Assembly: GCF_002897035.1 (NCBI RefSeq)
Contig: NZ_BAUX01000005.1
Span: forward strand, 124,001-188,000
Origin: Methylopila sp. Yamaguchi
GTDB taxonomy: Bacteria > Pseudomonadota > Alphaproteobacteria > Rhizobiales > Methylopilaceae
Reading direction: 5' to 3'
DNA length: 64,000 nucleotides
Of this stretch, positions 53,414-62,871 are shown piece by piece. The position numbers and the translations under genes are program-made. The notes beneath the pieces were generated by a model. It did no database searches, was not told the origin of the DNA, and saw only the letters and a list, made by a program, of their open reading frames with translations. Position 1 is the first letter of the stretch; the number at the start of each line of letters is the position of its first letter.

Positions 53414-54702
53414 GGGGCCTCGGCATCCGCATCGCGGCGCTGCTGACGATCGCGATCGTCGTCGTGATCGCGCTCGTGACGCTTCTCGCCGTGCAGCTGC
53501 TTGGCCCTCCAGGGGGCCCGATGGGCGGCGGCTATCGGGCGTTCGACCGCCTCGCTCTGGCGAGCGCCCTCCTGTTCGACGCTTCGCCGAGCGAGGCCGA
53601 TCGACTGGCCGCCGTCCACGGGCTGCAGATCGCCGCCGGGCCGCCCGAAGGCCGGGAGCTGCGCCAGGAAAGCGACGCCGCCTCCGCTCTTCTCGCCCGG
53701 CGCGGCGTCGAAACCGCGGTCGTGATCATCAAGGCGAAGGACGGGCCGCCGCTGTCGGCCGTCAAGCTGCGGGACGGCCGGTGGCTCACCTCCGCCGAAA
53801 CGCCTCATGGCGGTCCTCCCCCCAGGGACTGGATCGTGTTCGCGCTCTGGCTGCTGCTGATCGCCACGGGGACCGGCGGCGTCGTCATGTTCGCGGTGCT
53901 GCGGGTCACCCAGCCGCTGCGGATGCTGGAACGCGCCGCCGCGGCGGTCGGCCCGGACGGAGAGCTCACTCCCCTGCCCGAGCGCGGACCGCCCGAAGTC
54001 CGCGCCGCGGCGCAGGCGATCAACCGCCTGTCATCGGGACTGCGGAACGCTATGGAGAGCCGCATGCGGCTGGTGGCGGCGGCGGGGCACGACCTCCGAA
54101 CGCCGATGACCCGCATGCGGCTCCGCACCGAGTTCATCCCCGAGAGCGAGGACCGCGACCGGTGGCTCGCCGATCTGGCCGAATTGGACCGGATCGCCGA
54201 CAGCGCCATCCGTCTCGTGCGCGAGGAAGTCGATCCCGACGCCCGGCATCCTGCGCGGATCGACGCGCTGATGGACGACATCGTCGCGGAACTCGCGGAG
54301 ATCGGGCTCGACGTGCGGATGACCCGCGCCTCGCCGGCCGTCTCCGACGTCCGTCCCCACGCCATGAAGCGCGCGCTCCGCAATCTCGTCGTCAACGCCG
54401 CGACCCACGGGCAGGCCGCCGCGGTCGCCGTGACGGTGACCTCGCAGTCGGTTATCGTCGCGATCGAGGACTCGGGGCCGGGCATCCCGGACGCATTGCT
54501 CGAACGGGTCTTCGAACCGTTCTTCCGCGTAGATCCAGCGCGCAAAGCGCCGACGCCGGGCGCAGGGCTCGGCATGGCGATCGCCCGCGAGATCATTCGT
54601 CGCAACTCCGGGGAGCTCGCGGTGACGAACCGGCCAGCCGGCGGACTCGTTCAGGTCGTCACGCTGCCGTTGTGGCGCGCATCCGAAGAGGCGATCGCAT
54701 GA
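53410..54702 (+). CDS. membrane sensor histidine kinase (EnvZ/CpxA-like)
   Basis: 430-residue kinase. Two membrane helices (about residues 9-31 and 140-163) enclose a ~105-residue periplasmic domain with glycine/proline-rich starts. A HAMP linker follows. The phospho-accepting His is in AAGHDLRTPMTRMRLRTE, and the ATPase domain has NLVVNAATHG, EDSGPGIPD and GAGLGMAIAREI. It overlaps both the regulator gene and the downstream small-protein gene by four bases. The proline-rich divergent product could contact the periplasmic domain. Confidence 0.92.
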   Translation: MRGLGIRIAALLTIAIVVVIALVTLLAVQLLGPPGGPMGGGYRAFDRLALASALLFDASPSEADRLAAVHGLQIAAGPPEGRELRQESDAASALLARRGVETAVVIIKAKDGPPLSAVKLRDGRWLTSAETPHGGPPPRDWIVFALWLLLIATGTGGVVMFAVLRVTQPLRMLERAAAAVGPDGELTPLPERGPPEVRAAAQAINRLSSGLRNAMESRMRLVAAAGHDLRTPMTRMRLRTEFIPESEDRDRWLADLAELDRIADSAIRLVREEVDPDARHPARIDALMDDIVAELAEIGLDVRMTRASPAVSDVRPHAMKRALRNLVVNAATHGQAAAVAVTVTSQSVIVAIEDSGPGIPDALLERVFEPFFRVDPARKAPTPGAGLGMAIAREIIRRNSGELAVTNRPAGGLVQVVTLPLWRASEEAIA

Positions 54703-55004
54703 TCCGCTGCCCTGCCCTGTTCCGGCTGCTGCTCTGCCTGCTGTGCCTCGTCGCGCCGCTCCGCGCGCCCGCCCACGCCGGCCTCGCCGCGGCCCCTGCC
54801 CTGGTCTCGCTCATGGCGGCCGAGGAGAAGAAGGACGACGGTTGCCGCCAGGGCGAGCGGACCAAGGCTTTCGGCTGGATGCTGGTGAGCTACGGAATTG
54901 ACACGCTGAAGTATGTGGTCGGGCTGTTTCTGATCCCGATCGGCTTGCTGCTTGTCTGCATCGGCGCCGTGATCGCGCTCGCGGAAGCCGCAGCCTGCGG
55001 CTGA
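54699..55004 (+). CDS. small exported/membrane protein third gene of the two-component operon
   Basis: 101-residue protein. It starts with a signal-like segment (MIRCPALFRLLLCLLCLVAP). A polar middle with EEKKDDGCRQGE follows, then a long hydrophobic helix (about 70-95, VVGLFLIPIGLLLVCIGAVI) ending in AAACG. Several Cys residues could form disulfides or a metal site. Its ATG overlaps the kinase stop by four bases, so it is made with the kinase. No family recognised; it may be an accessory to the sensor. Confidence 0.7.
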   Translation: MIRCPALFRLLLCLLCLVAPLRAPAHAGLAAAPALVSLMAAEEKKDDGCRQGERTKAFGWMLVSYGIDTLKYVVGLFLIPIGLLLVCIGAVIALAEAAACG

Positions 55005-55008
55005 AACG

Positions 55009-55509
55009 TCAGGCCGCGCGGCGCGCTTCGCCCGCGACTCCGTCCGCGGCGCCCTCGATGAGGGCCCGCCACAGCACCCGCCGCGGATCGACAGGCCCCG
55101 GAAGCGAGACCCGGCCGGCCGGAACCCGCGTGAAGCCGACCCGGGCGTAATAGGGCTCGTCGCCGACGAGCATCACCAGGCGGTGGCACTTGGCCGTGGC
55201 CGCGTCGAGCGACGCGTTCAGCAGCGCCAGGCCGATCCCTTTGCTGCGGAAGGCGGGGTCCACCACCAGCGGCCCCAGCAGCAGCGCGTCGCAGCCGCCG
55301 ATCAGGATCGGCGTCATCCGGTTCGACCCCACCAGGAACGTCCCGACGCGGGCGACGAAGGAGAGGTCGCGCGCCGGCGCCACGCCCTCGCGCAGCCGAT
55401 AGGCCGAACGGGCGAAGCGGCCGGGGCCGAAGGCCCGCTCCTGCAGATAGTCGATGGCCGCCTCGTCGGACGGCTGCTCGTGGAGGAGCGCGAGGGGAAG
55501 CGAAGTCAT
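55009..55509 (-). CDS. GNAT-family N-acetyltransferase
   Basis: 166-residue enzyme with the acetyl-CoA pyrophosphate motif in VDPAFRSKGIGLALLNASLD (in part; R/Q-x-x-G-x-G/A pattern), preceded by LLLGPLVV and followed by VMLVGDEPYYARVGFTRV. This fits the YhbS-like group. Substrate unknown. Its stop is four bases from the stop of the convergent small-protein gene. Confidence 0.88.
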   Translation of the reverse strand: MTSLPLALLHEQPSDEAAIDYLQERAFGPGRFARSAYRLREGVAPARDLSFVARVGTFLVGSNRMTPILIGGCDALLLGPLVVDPAFRSKGIGLALLNASLDAATAKCHRLVMLVGDEPYYARVGFTRVPAGRVSLPGPVDPRRVLWRALIEGAADGVAGEARRAA

Positions 55510-55758
55510 GGAACGCTCGGACGGTGAGGGAGGCGATCGACCGGCCGGGCGCTCCCCGGCGGTCAGGCGTACGGACGGGTCGCGCTTGAAGCGGCGCGGC
55601 GAACGATCCGTCGTCGGGAGGTGGGCCTGAGGTCGAGCGTCATGACGGCCGAGCGCGTAGCACGCCGCGCGCGCGCACGCAAAGCCCGGCGCCGCCGCAC
55701 GCCCGTCAACCAGGATGTCGCCCTATGTTAACCCGAGCGTTCGTTCAGGGAGGATCGC

Positions 55759-56739
55759 ATGGGGTTGCTTGTCGACGGCGTCTGGCGGGACCAGTGGTAC
55801 GACACGTCGTCCTCCGGCGGACGGTTCGAGCGGCAGGCCGCGAGCTTCCGCAACTGGATCACGCCCGACGGCGCCCCCGGCCCGAGCGGCGAAGGCGGCT
55901 TCAAGGCGGAGGCGGGGCGCTACCGGCTCTATGTCTCGCTGGCCTGCCCCTGGGCGCACCGCACGCTGATCGTCCGCAAGCTCAAGAGGCTCGAGGGCCT
56001 GATACCCGTGGCGGTGGTCGATCCTCGGATGGGCGAGGAAGGCTGGGTCTTCGGCGACTTCCCGGGCTCGACGCCGGACGAGCGCAACGGCGCCCGGCGG
56101 CTGTCCGACATCTACCTCAAGGCCGCGCCCGGCGTGACCACGCGCGTCACCGTGCCGGTCCTCTGGGACGACGAGCGGTCGACGATCGTCTCGAACGAGA
56201 GCGCGGAGATCATCCGCATGTTCAACTCGGCCTTTGACGGGCTGACCGGCGACACGACCGATCTCTACCCCGAGCCGCTCCGCGCCGAGATCGACGCCCT
56301 GAACGCGCGGGTCTACGACCGCGTCAACAACGGCGTCTACAAGGCAGGGTTCGCGACCACGCAGGAGGCCTACGATGAGGCGTTCGAGGCGCTGTTCGCC
56401 GAGCTCGACGCGCTGGACGCGCGCCTCGCCGACCGGCGGTACCTGCTCGGATCCGCGGCGACGGAGGCGGACTGGCGGCTGTTCACCACGCTTGTCCGGT
56501 TCGATCCCGTCTATGTCGGCCACTTCAAGTGCAACCGTCGCCGGATCGCGGACTACGCCAACCTGTCCGGCTATCTGCGCGATCTCTACCAGACGCCGGG
56601 CGTCGCCGAGACCGTGAACCTCGCGCACATCAAGACGCACTATTACTGGTCGCACACGACCATCAACCCGACTCGGGTGATCCCCCTCGGTCCCGCGCTC
56701 GATTATGGCGCGCCGCATGACCGCGCCGCGCTCGGCTAG
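55759..56739 (+). CDS. glutathionyl-hydroquinone reductase (YqjG/ECM4-type glutathione transferase)
   Basis: 326-residue Xi-class glutathione transferase. The catalytic Cys lies in SLACPWAHRTLIVRKL (CPWAHR motif); a thioredoxin-fold N-domain is followed by an all-helical C-domain with NNGVYKAGFATTQEAYD and HIKTHYYWSHTTINP, a family hallmark. It uses glutathione to reduce glutathionyl-hydroquinones. AGGGAGG lies just before the ATG. About 250 bases upstream hold no supported gene. Confidence 0.93.
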   Translation: MGLLVDGVWRDQWYDTSSSGGRFERQAASFRNWITPDGAPGPSGEGGFKAEAGRYRLYVSLACPWAHRTLIVRKLKRLEGLIPVAVVDPRMGEEGWVFGDFPGSTPDERNGARRLSDIYLKAAPGVTTRVTVPVLWDDERSTIVSNESAEIIRMFNSAFDGLTGDTTDLYPEPLRAEIDALNARVYDRVNNGVYKAGFATTQEAYDEAFEALFAELDALDARLADRRYLLGSAATEADWRLFTTLVRFDPVYVGHFKCNRRRIADYANLSGYLRDLYQTPGVAETVNLAHIKTHYYWSHTTINPTRVIPLGPALDYGAPHDRAALG

Positions 56740-56750
56740 CGCCCGCCCCC

Positions 56751-57221
56751 TCACCAGCGGCCGGCGCCCGCGCCGGCGCCGACGATTTCGAGCAGCCGTC
56801 GCCGGGTCGCCGGCGTGACGTCCTCGGGCAGGTCGTCGACCCGACACCACCGCCGCTCCGCGATCTCGCGGTTCGGCGGCGGCTCGGGCCCGATCCGAAC
56901 CGCCCGCGTGACGAAGGTCGCGACGTGATCACGGCCTCCAAAGCCCGGATTGAAATGCAGCCCATGGAGTACGACGTCGTCGCCGGCGACGACCCCGGTC
57001 TCCTCGACGAGTTCGCGGATCGCCGCCTCATGCGCGCTCTCGCCGGGGTCCACGGCGCCTCCCGGAAGGTGCCAGCCCGGCGCATAGCCGTGACGCACGA
57101 GCAACACGCGCCCCTCCGCGTCGAAGGCTGCGACCCGCACGCCGAGCGTCATGGCGCGCCGCATCCGCCCGTAACGCGCGACCAAGTAGCTGAGAACACG
57201 GGATTTCAGCATGGAGATCAA
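56751..57221 (-). CDS. Nudix hydrolase
   Basis: 156-residue protein with a full Nudix box, [23 protein letters not shown] in its GX5EX7REUXEEXGU form (shown in part here), preceded by [12 protein letters not shown]. An N-terminal helix ([18 protein letters not shown]) precedes the domain. The substrate is likely a nucleoside diphosphate derivative but cannot be fixed. A second start at 57212 (MLKSRV) is possible. It converges with the glutathionyl-hydroquinone reductase gene 11 bases away. Confidence 0.88.
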   Translation of the reverse strand: MISMLKSRVLSYLVARYGRMRRAMTLGVRVAAFDAEGRVLLVRHGYAPGWHLPGGAVDPGESAHEAAIRELVEETGVVAGDDVVLHGLHFNPGFGGRDHVATFVTRAVRIGPEPPPNREIAERRWCRVDDLPEDVTPATRRRLLEIVGAGAGAGRW

Positions 57222-57634
57222 CCCGCTCCTTCTGTCCGATCAGGACGCCGCAGGCCCCATGGCGAATCCGCATATCGGCCAACCTCGGGCAAGACTGGTG
57301 AAAATCGAGGCGGAATGCCTATTTGGACTGCAGGAGATCGAAGGACGCCCCAACGGCGGCGCGTCTCTCCGCAAACGAGGCTTATGATGTTCTGGCTGTT
57401 TTCGTTCCGTCGCGGCGCTGAGAGGCGGACGGCGGACTTTGTATGGCGTCCGTCGCTGCGCGCGCCCAACGGCCGCGCGATCGCCGCGCTGATGACCTTC
57501 TCGGGCAACTGAGACACCGGTCTCGCGCACTCAGTCCCGTTGAGCGCCGGCCATGCGGAACGCATGCGCCGGCGTCGTCGTTTTTGGGGCGCGCGTGATG
57601 CGCATGTGATAGCGAAGCGGCTATAAGGGCGTCC
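57222..57634. other. 413-base gap with one doubtful small ORF and a hairpin
   Basis: Between the Nudix and metallophosphoesterase genes. It holds the Nudix promoter, a possible 42-codon ORF (57384-57512), and an imperfect hairpin at about 57545-57573 (CATGCG/CGCATG flanked by GCCGGC arms), followed after eight bases by TTTTT at 57581-57585, which could end that small transcript. Confidence 0.45.
57384..57512 (+). CDS. possible 42-residue small protein
   Basis: ATGATG start preceded by GAGG at a good distance, giving MMFWLFSFRRGAERR and ending LMTFSGN. The N-terminus is short and hydrophobic, the middle strongly basic. No family recognised. Ribosome site and isolation in an otherwise empty gap are the only support, so it could be chance. 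Confidence 0.3.
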   Translation: MMFWLFSFRRGAERRTADFVWRPSLRAPNGRAIAALMTFSGN

Positions 57635-58516
57635 GTGACCGTCATCGCCCACCTTTCCGATCCGCATCTCGGCCCCCTCCCCCGCTTCACCGTCTTCGAG
57701 CTCATGTCGAAGCGCGGTCTTGGCGCGATCAACTGGTTCCGCCGCCGGCGACGCTGGCACGACATGGCGGTGCTCGACCAGATCGTCGCCGACGTCATCG
57801 ACGAGGCGCCGGACGCGGTCGCGGTCACCGGCGATCTCACGAACCTCGGCCTCGAGTCCGAATTCCTGCCGGCTGCGGCCTTCCTCGGACGCTTCGGCCC
57901 GCCGGAGAAGGTCGCGGCGATTCCCGGCAACCACGACGCCTATGTCCGCCGCGTGGCGAGCGCGCCCGCGCGCGTCTGGGGCGCGCACATGTCGAGCGAC
58001 GACGGCGCGTCCGGCTTCCCCTATGTCCGCCGCCATGGGCTGGTGGCGTTGATCGGCCTCTCCTCCGCCGTCGCCACGATGCCGCTGGCGGCGACCGGCG
58101 AGGTCGGCCAACGCCAGCGCGACGCCCTTGGCCCGCTTCTGCGCAGCCTCAAGGCCGAGGGCCTGTTCCGCATCGTGCTCGTCCATCATCCCGTCGCCGA
58201 AGACGGCACCCCTTGGATGCGGCGCCTGCGCGACAAGGAAGAGCTGCGCGCCGTGCTCGCGGCGGAGGGCGCCGAACTCGTCCTCCATGGGCACAATCAC
58301 GAGCCCGCGCGCCAGTCGGTGGCGGGGGCGGACGGTGAGATTCCCGTGATCGCGGTGCCGTCCTGCTCCGCGGGGCCGTTCAGCCACGAGCCGCCCGCGG
58401 CCTACAATCTCTATGTCGTCTCCGGGGAACCCGGCGCGTGGCGCTGCGAGGCGATCACCCGCGGGCTGAAGCCCGACGGGACGATTGGCGAGACCGACCG
58501 CTTCACGGTGGCCTGA
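57635..58516 (+). CDS. calcineurin-like metallophosphoesterase
   Basis: 293-residue enzyme with all five dimetal motifs: LSDPHLG, VTGDLTNLG, IPGNHDAYV, LVHHPVAED and LHGHNHEP. The start is a GTG at 57635, with AAGGG upstream; the product then begins TVIAHLSDPHLG as expected. The family includes cyclic-nucleotide phosphodiesterases (CpdA-like) and UDP-diacylglucosamine hydrolase-like enzymes; the precise substrate is open. It converges with the next gene. Confidence 0.92.
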   Translation: MTVIAHLSDPHLGPLPRFTVFELMSKRGLGAINWFRRRRRWHDMAVLDQIVADVIDEAPDAVAVTGDLTNLGLESEFLPAAAFLGRFGPPEKVAAIPGNHDAYVRRVASAPARVWGAHMSSDDGASGFPYVRRHGLVALIGLSSAVATMPLAATGEVGQRQRDALGPLLRSLKAEGLFRIVLVHHPVAEDGTPWMRRLRDKEELRAVLAAEGAELVLHGHNHEPARQSVAGADGEIPVIAVPSCSAGPFSHEPPAAYNLYVVSGEPGAWRCEAITRGLKPDGTIGETDRFTVA

Positions 58517-58523
58517 CGCCGGT

Positions 58524-59165
58524 TCAGATGAACCAGGGCATCAGACCCTTGGCGGCCGCAGCGATGACGGCGATGACCAACGCCGCCCCGAAGGCGCCGC
58601 CGACCCCGAAGGCGAACAGCACCGCGAGCGCGCGCGCCCAGACCGGCGACGGCCGTTTCGGAACCGGCGTCGGAGCGAGCGCCGGAGCCGGCGGCTCCAC
58701 GACGGCCGGGCCGGCGTCGTCGAACACGTCGTCCGCGAGCAGGCGCTCGCGTTCGACGAGGCGGCGCGCGACGTAGGACGTCACAGCGTCGACGATCGGC
58801 TGGATCTCGGCGCTTTCGGCGATCGCCGCGCGCCCATGCCGCCCGTCGCGCAGGAAGCGGTAGGTCTTCCGATCGCGGGCCATCTCCACGAAGGCGACCA
58901 TGTCGACGAAGAGCCGCGGCCGCTCGCCGGGCACGAGGCCGATGTCGAAGATGTCGACCTCGGGGGGAAGGTCGGCGAAGACCGGCGCCAGCGCGTCGCG
59001 CAGCGCCTCCAGTCGGCCGAGCTCCGCGTGCTTGAGGCCGATCACCACGTCGGTCCGTTCCACCGCCTCGACCCGAGCGCGCCTCAGCGCCTCTCGCAGC
59101 GGCGGCACGCCGCCGCGCGGGGCGCCGTTCGCGGCGGGAAGATCTTGGGGACGCTCGTCACGCAT
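58524..59165 (-). CDS. conserved membrane-anchored protein of unknown function
   Basis: 213-residue protein. The first ~135 residues look like a soluble domain (LRDALAPVFADLPPEVDIFDIG, RPRLFVDMVAFVEMARD, KTYRFLRDG in parts). A Pro/Ala linker (VEPPAPALAPTPVPKRPSP) leads to one C-terminal membrane helix (about 178-206) ending LMPWFI. Orientation suggests a cytoplasmic domain tethered by its tail. Similar proteins occur in Hyphomicrobiales, from memory, without known function. It lies 69 bases downstream of pyc. Confidence 0.72.
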   Translation of the reverse strand: MRDERPQDLPAANGAPRGGVPPLREALRRARVEAVERTDVVIGLKHAELGRLEALRDALAPVFADLPPEVDIFDIGLVPGERPRLFVDMVAFVEMARDRKTYRFLRDGRHGRAAIAESAEIQPIVDAVTSYVARRLVERERLLADDVFDDAGPAVVEPPAPALAPTPVPKRPSPVWARALAVLFAFGVGGAFGAALVIAVIAAAAKGLMPWFI

Positions 59166-59234
59166 GGCCTCACGATAGCAAGCCGCGAGCGCGCCGCGAA
59201 GCGCGGCGAACCCGGATGCGCACAGGCGCTCGCG

Positions 59235-62200
59235 TCATTCTTCGATCACCATGAGCAGATCCTTGGCGTCCACCGGGGAGCCTGGCGTCACCAGCACCTC
59301 TTTGACGCTCCCTCCGCGCTCCGCGTGGATCGAGGTCTCCATCTTCATCGCCTCGATCGAGAGCAGCACGTCGCCCTGCGCGATCTTCTGGCCGGTCTTG
59401 ACCGAAACGGTGGAGATGATCCCCGGCATCGGCGCGGCGACATGGGCGGGGTTGCCATCCTCCGCCTTGCGCCGCGCCTCGCGCACGTTGGCGGCGAACC
59501 GGTTCGGCACCTTGATGATGCGCGGCTGACCGTTCAGTTCGAAGAAGACCTTCACCTGGCCCTCCTCGTCCGTCTCGCCGACGCCGAGGTTGCGGATCAT
59601 CAGCGTCTTGCCGCGCTCGATCTGGACCGCCAGTTCGTCGCCGGCGGCGAGGCCATAGAAATAGACCGGCGTCGGCAGCGCGGAGACGGGACCGTACTTC
59701 TTCTCGGCCAGCGCATAGTCCACGAAAACCTTGGGGTACATCAGGTAGGACGCGAGCTCGAAGCCGGAAACCTCGCGCTCGATCTTCGCCTCGACCTCGG
59801 CCTTCGCGGCGTCGAGGTCGGTCGGCGGCATCAGAGCCCCGGCTCGACCCTCGATGGGCTCTTCGCCCTTCAGCACCTTCCGCTGGATGCCCTCAGGGAA
59901 GCCGCCGGGCGGCTGGCTGAGCTCGCCCTTCATCAGCTGGACCACGCTCTCCGGGAACGAGACGTCGACCGCCGGGTCCTCAACCTCGGCGCGGGTGAGC
60001 CCGGCCGAGACCATGGTCAGCGCCATGTCGCCAACGACCTTGGAGGTCGGGGTGACCTTGATGATGTCGCCGAACATGTCGTTGACGTCGCGATAGGTCC
60101 GGGCGACCTCCGTCCAGCGGCTCTCGAGTCCCATGGAGCGCGCCTGCTCCTTGAGGTTGGTGAACTGCCCGCCCGGCATCTCGTGGAGATAGACCTCGGA
60201 CGCCGGCGCCAGCAGGTCGTTCTCGAAGGCGGCGTACTGCGCGCGCGCCGCCTCCCAATAGAGCGAGATCGCCCGGATCGCGTCGAGGTCGAGCCCGCTG
60301 TCGCGCTCCGAGCCCTTCAGGGCGGCGACCACCGAGCCGAGGCACGGCTGCGAGGTCATGCCGGAGAAAGCGTCCATGGCGGCGTCCACCGCGTCGACGC
60401 CGGCGTCGATCGCCGCGAGCAGCGTCGCCCCGGCGATGCCGGAGGTGTCGTGGGTGTGGAGATGGAGCGGAAGACCGGTCTCCTCCCTCAGCGTCTTGAC
60501 CAGAAGCCGGGCCGCGGCGGGCTTCAAAAGGCCCGCCATGTCCTTGAGGCACAGCACATGGGCGCCGGCCGCCTCGAGCTGCTTGGCGAGGTCGACATAG
60601 TACTTGAGGTCGTACTTGGCCCGCGACGGATCCAGGACGTCGCCGGTGTAGCAGATCGCGGCCTCGCAGATCTTTCCGGCCTCGCTCACGGCGTCCATGG
60701 TGACGCGCATGTTGTCGATCCAGTTCAGGCAGTCGAACACCCGAAACAGATCGACGCCGCCGTTCGCGGCCTGGCCGATGAAGTAGGCCACCGCGTTGTC
60801 CGGATAGTTGGCGTAGCCGACGCCGTTCGAGCCCCGAACCAGGCACTGCAGCAGCAGGTTTGGCGCCGCCTCCCGGATTTTGGCGAGGCGCTCCCATGGA
60901 TCCTCGGTGAGGAAACGCATCGCGACGTCGAAGGTCGCCCCGCCCCAGCACTCGAGGCTGAGCAGTTCGGGGAGGCCATGCGCGTAGGACGACGCGGAGG
61001 CCGCGATGTCGAAGGTGCGGACGCGGGTCGCGAGCAGCGACTGGTGCGCGTCGCGCATCGTGGTGTCGGTGAACAGCACGCGGCTTTGCGCGCGCATCCA
61101 CTCGCCGAACTTCTTCGGCCCGAGCTTTTCGAGCAGCTGGCGCGAACCGGAGGACGGCCGCCCGTCGCCGAAGACCGGCGGCGTCGGAACCGGCGCGCCC
61201 GCCTTGGGCCTTGCCCGGCCCTTGGCCTCCGGATGGCCGTTGACGGTGACGTCCGCGACGTAGGTCAGCAGCTTCGTCGCCCGGTCCTGCCGCTTTTCAA
61301 AGGCGAACAACGCCGGCGTTTCGTCGATGAAGCGGGTAATGGTCTGGCCGGCGAGGAAGGTCGGGTGCCGGACCACGTTCTCCAGAAAGGCGAGGTTCGT
61401 TGCGACGCCGCGGATGCGGTACTCGCTGATGGCGCGCTGCATGCGCAGGCACGCCTCCTCGGCCGTGGGCGCCCAGGCCGTCACCTTCTCCAGCATCGGA
61501 TCGTAGAACCGGGTGATGACCGCGCCGGAATAGGCGGTGCCGCCGTCGATGCGGATGCCGAAGCCCATGGCGCCGCGGTAGGCGGTGATGCGGCCATAGT
61601 CCGGAATGAAGTTGTCTTCGGGGTTCTCGGTGGTGATCCGGCACTGCAGCGCATGGCCGTTGAGGCGGATGTCGTCCTGCGACGGCACGCCGGACTCCGG
61701 CGTCCCAATCGTTTCGCCCTCGATCACCTTGATCTGCGCCTTCACGATGTCGACCCCGGTGACGACCTCAGTCACCGTGTGCTCGACCTGGATGCGCGGG
61801 TTGACCTCGATGAAGTAGAACTCCCCGGTGTCGGCGTTCATCAGGAACTCGACCGTGCCGGCGCCGAGGTAGTTGGTGGCGCGGGCGATCTTGAGCCCGC
61901 TCTCGCACAGCGCCGCCCGGGTCGCGGCGTCGAGGTAGGGCGCCGGCGCCCGCTCGACGACCTTCTGATTGCGGCGCTGCACCGAGCAGTCGCGCTCGAA
62001 CAGGTGCACCGTGTTGCCGTGCCGGTCGCCCAGAACCTGCACCTCGACGTGGCGGGCGCGCTCGACGAGTTTTTCGAGATAGACTTCGTCCTTGCCGAAC
62101 GCAGCCTTGGCCTCGCGCTTGGCGTTGGTGACCTCGTTGATCAGCTTCGACATCTCGCGGATGACGCGCATGCCGCGTCCGCCGCCGCCCCAGGAGGCCT

Positions 62201-62708
62201 TCAGCATCACCGGCAGGCCGATCTCTTCGGCCGCCTTGCGGATGGCGTCCGGATCGTCGGGCAGCGGCGCGGTCGCGGGCATCACCGGCACGCCGACGCT
62301 TTCCGCCAGATTGCGCGCCGCGACCTTGTTGCCGAGTGAGCGCATCGTGTCCGGCGACGGACCGATGAAGAGGATTTTGGCCTCCGCGCAGGCCTCGGCG
62401 AACTCCGGGCTCTCGGACAGAAAGCCGTAGCCCGGATGGATGGCGTCCACGCCGGCCTCGGTCGCGACGCGTATCACCTCAGGGATCGAAAGGTAGGCTT
62501 CGAGCGGCCCCATCCCGCGGCCGACCTGATAGGCCTCATCGGACTTGAAGCGGTGGAGCGAGAGCTTGTCCTCCTCCGCATAGATCGCGACGGTGCGGAT
62601 GCCGAGCTCCGCCGCGGCGCGGAACACGCGGATCGCGATCTCGGAGCGGTTGGCGACGAGGAGCTTTCGGATCTTGCGGGGCGGCACGACGAGCGCAGGG
62701 GCGTTCAT
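59235..62708 (-). CDS. pyc: pyruvate carboxylase
   Basis: 1157-residue single-chain biotin enzyme that makes oxaloacetate from pyruvate, ATP and bicarbonate. Domains in order: biotin carboxylase (about 10-470; LLVANRSEIAIRVFRAA, KASWGGGGRGMRVI, FIEVNPRIQVEHTVTE in parts); carboxyltransferase (about 540-1000; LFTDTTMRDAHQSLLATR with the metal site, HLHTHDTSGIAG); and the biotin carrier domain, with the biotinylated Lys in SIEAMKMETSI near the C-terminus. The full-length chain is intact. It provides anaplerotic oxaloacetate; monocistronic by spacing. Confidence 0.97.
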   Translation of the reverse strand: MNAPALVVPPRKIRKLLVANRSEIAIRVFRAAAELGIRTVAIYAEEDKLSLHRFKSDEAYQVGRGMGPLEAYLSIPEVIRVATEAGVDAIHPGYGFLSESPEFAEACAEAKILFIGPSPDTMRSLGNKVAARNLAESVGVPVMPATAPLPDDPDAIRKAAEEIGLPVMLKASWGGGGRGMRVIREMSKLINEVTNAKREAKAAFGKDEVYLEKLVERARHVEVQVLGDRHGNTVHLFERDCSVQRRNQKVVERAPAPYLDAATRAALCESGLKIARATNYLGAGTVEFLMNADTGEFYFIEVNPRIQVEHTVTEVVTGVDIVKAQIKVIEGETIGTPESGVPSQDDIRLNGHALQCRITTENPEDNFIPDYGRITAYRGAMGFGIRIDGGTAYSGAVITRFYDPMLEKVTAWAPTAEEACLRMQRAISEYRIRGVATNLAFLENVVRHPTFLAGQTITRFIDETPALFAFEKRQDRATKLLTYVADVTVNGHPEAKGRARPKAGAPVPTPPVFGDGRPSSGSRQLLEKLGPKKFGEWMRAQSRVLFTDTTMRDAHQSLLATRVRTFDIAASASSYAHGLPELLSLECWGGATFDVAMRFLTEDPWERLAKIREAAPNLLLQCLVRGSNGVGYANYPDNAVAYFIGQAANGGVDLFRVFDCLNWIDNMRVTMDAVSEAGKICEAAICYTGDVLDPSRAKYDLKYYVDLAKQLEAAGAHVLCLKDMAGLLKPAAARLLVKTLREETGLPLHLHTHDTSGIAGATLLAAIDAGVDAVDAAMDAFSGMTSQPCLGSVVAALKGSERDSGLDLDAIRAISLYWEAARAQYAAFENDLLAPASEVYLHEMPGGQFTNLKEQARSMGLESRWTEVARTYRDVNDMFGDIIKVTPTSKVVGDMALTMVSAGLTRAEVEDPAVDVSFPESVVQLMKGELSQPPGGFPEGIQRKVLKGEEPIEGRAGALMPPTDLDAAKAEVEAKIEREVSGFELASYLMYPKVFVDYALAEKKYGPVSALPTPVYFYGLAAGDELAVQIERGKTLMIRNLGVGETDEEGQVKVFFELNGQPRIIKVPNRFAANVREARRKAEDGNPAHVAAPMPGIISTVSVKTGQKIAQGDVLLSIEAMKMETSIHAERGGSVKEVLVTPGSPVDAKDLLMVIEE

Positions 62709-62871
62709 TGAGACGTTCGACCTCCGGATCGTGACGAAAGGCGGCCGAGGCGGCCGGCGGAGCGAAATCGGATCGCAGGCGACGGGCGAACGCGAGAGAT
62801 CCCCGCCTCGCCCCCATCGTTGAAGGCGAGGTTATACGAACGTTTGACGGGATAAAGAGCCGAGCCGCGGT

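Noticed and set aside
58485-62339. A 1284-codon plus-strand open frame opposite pyruvate carboxylase
   Set aside because: Antisense shadow of pyc; low-complexity composition, no motif.
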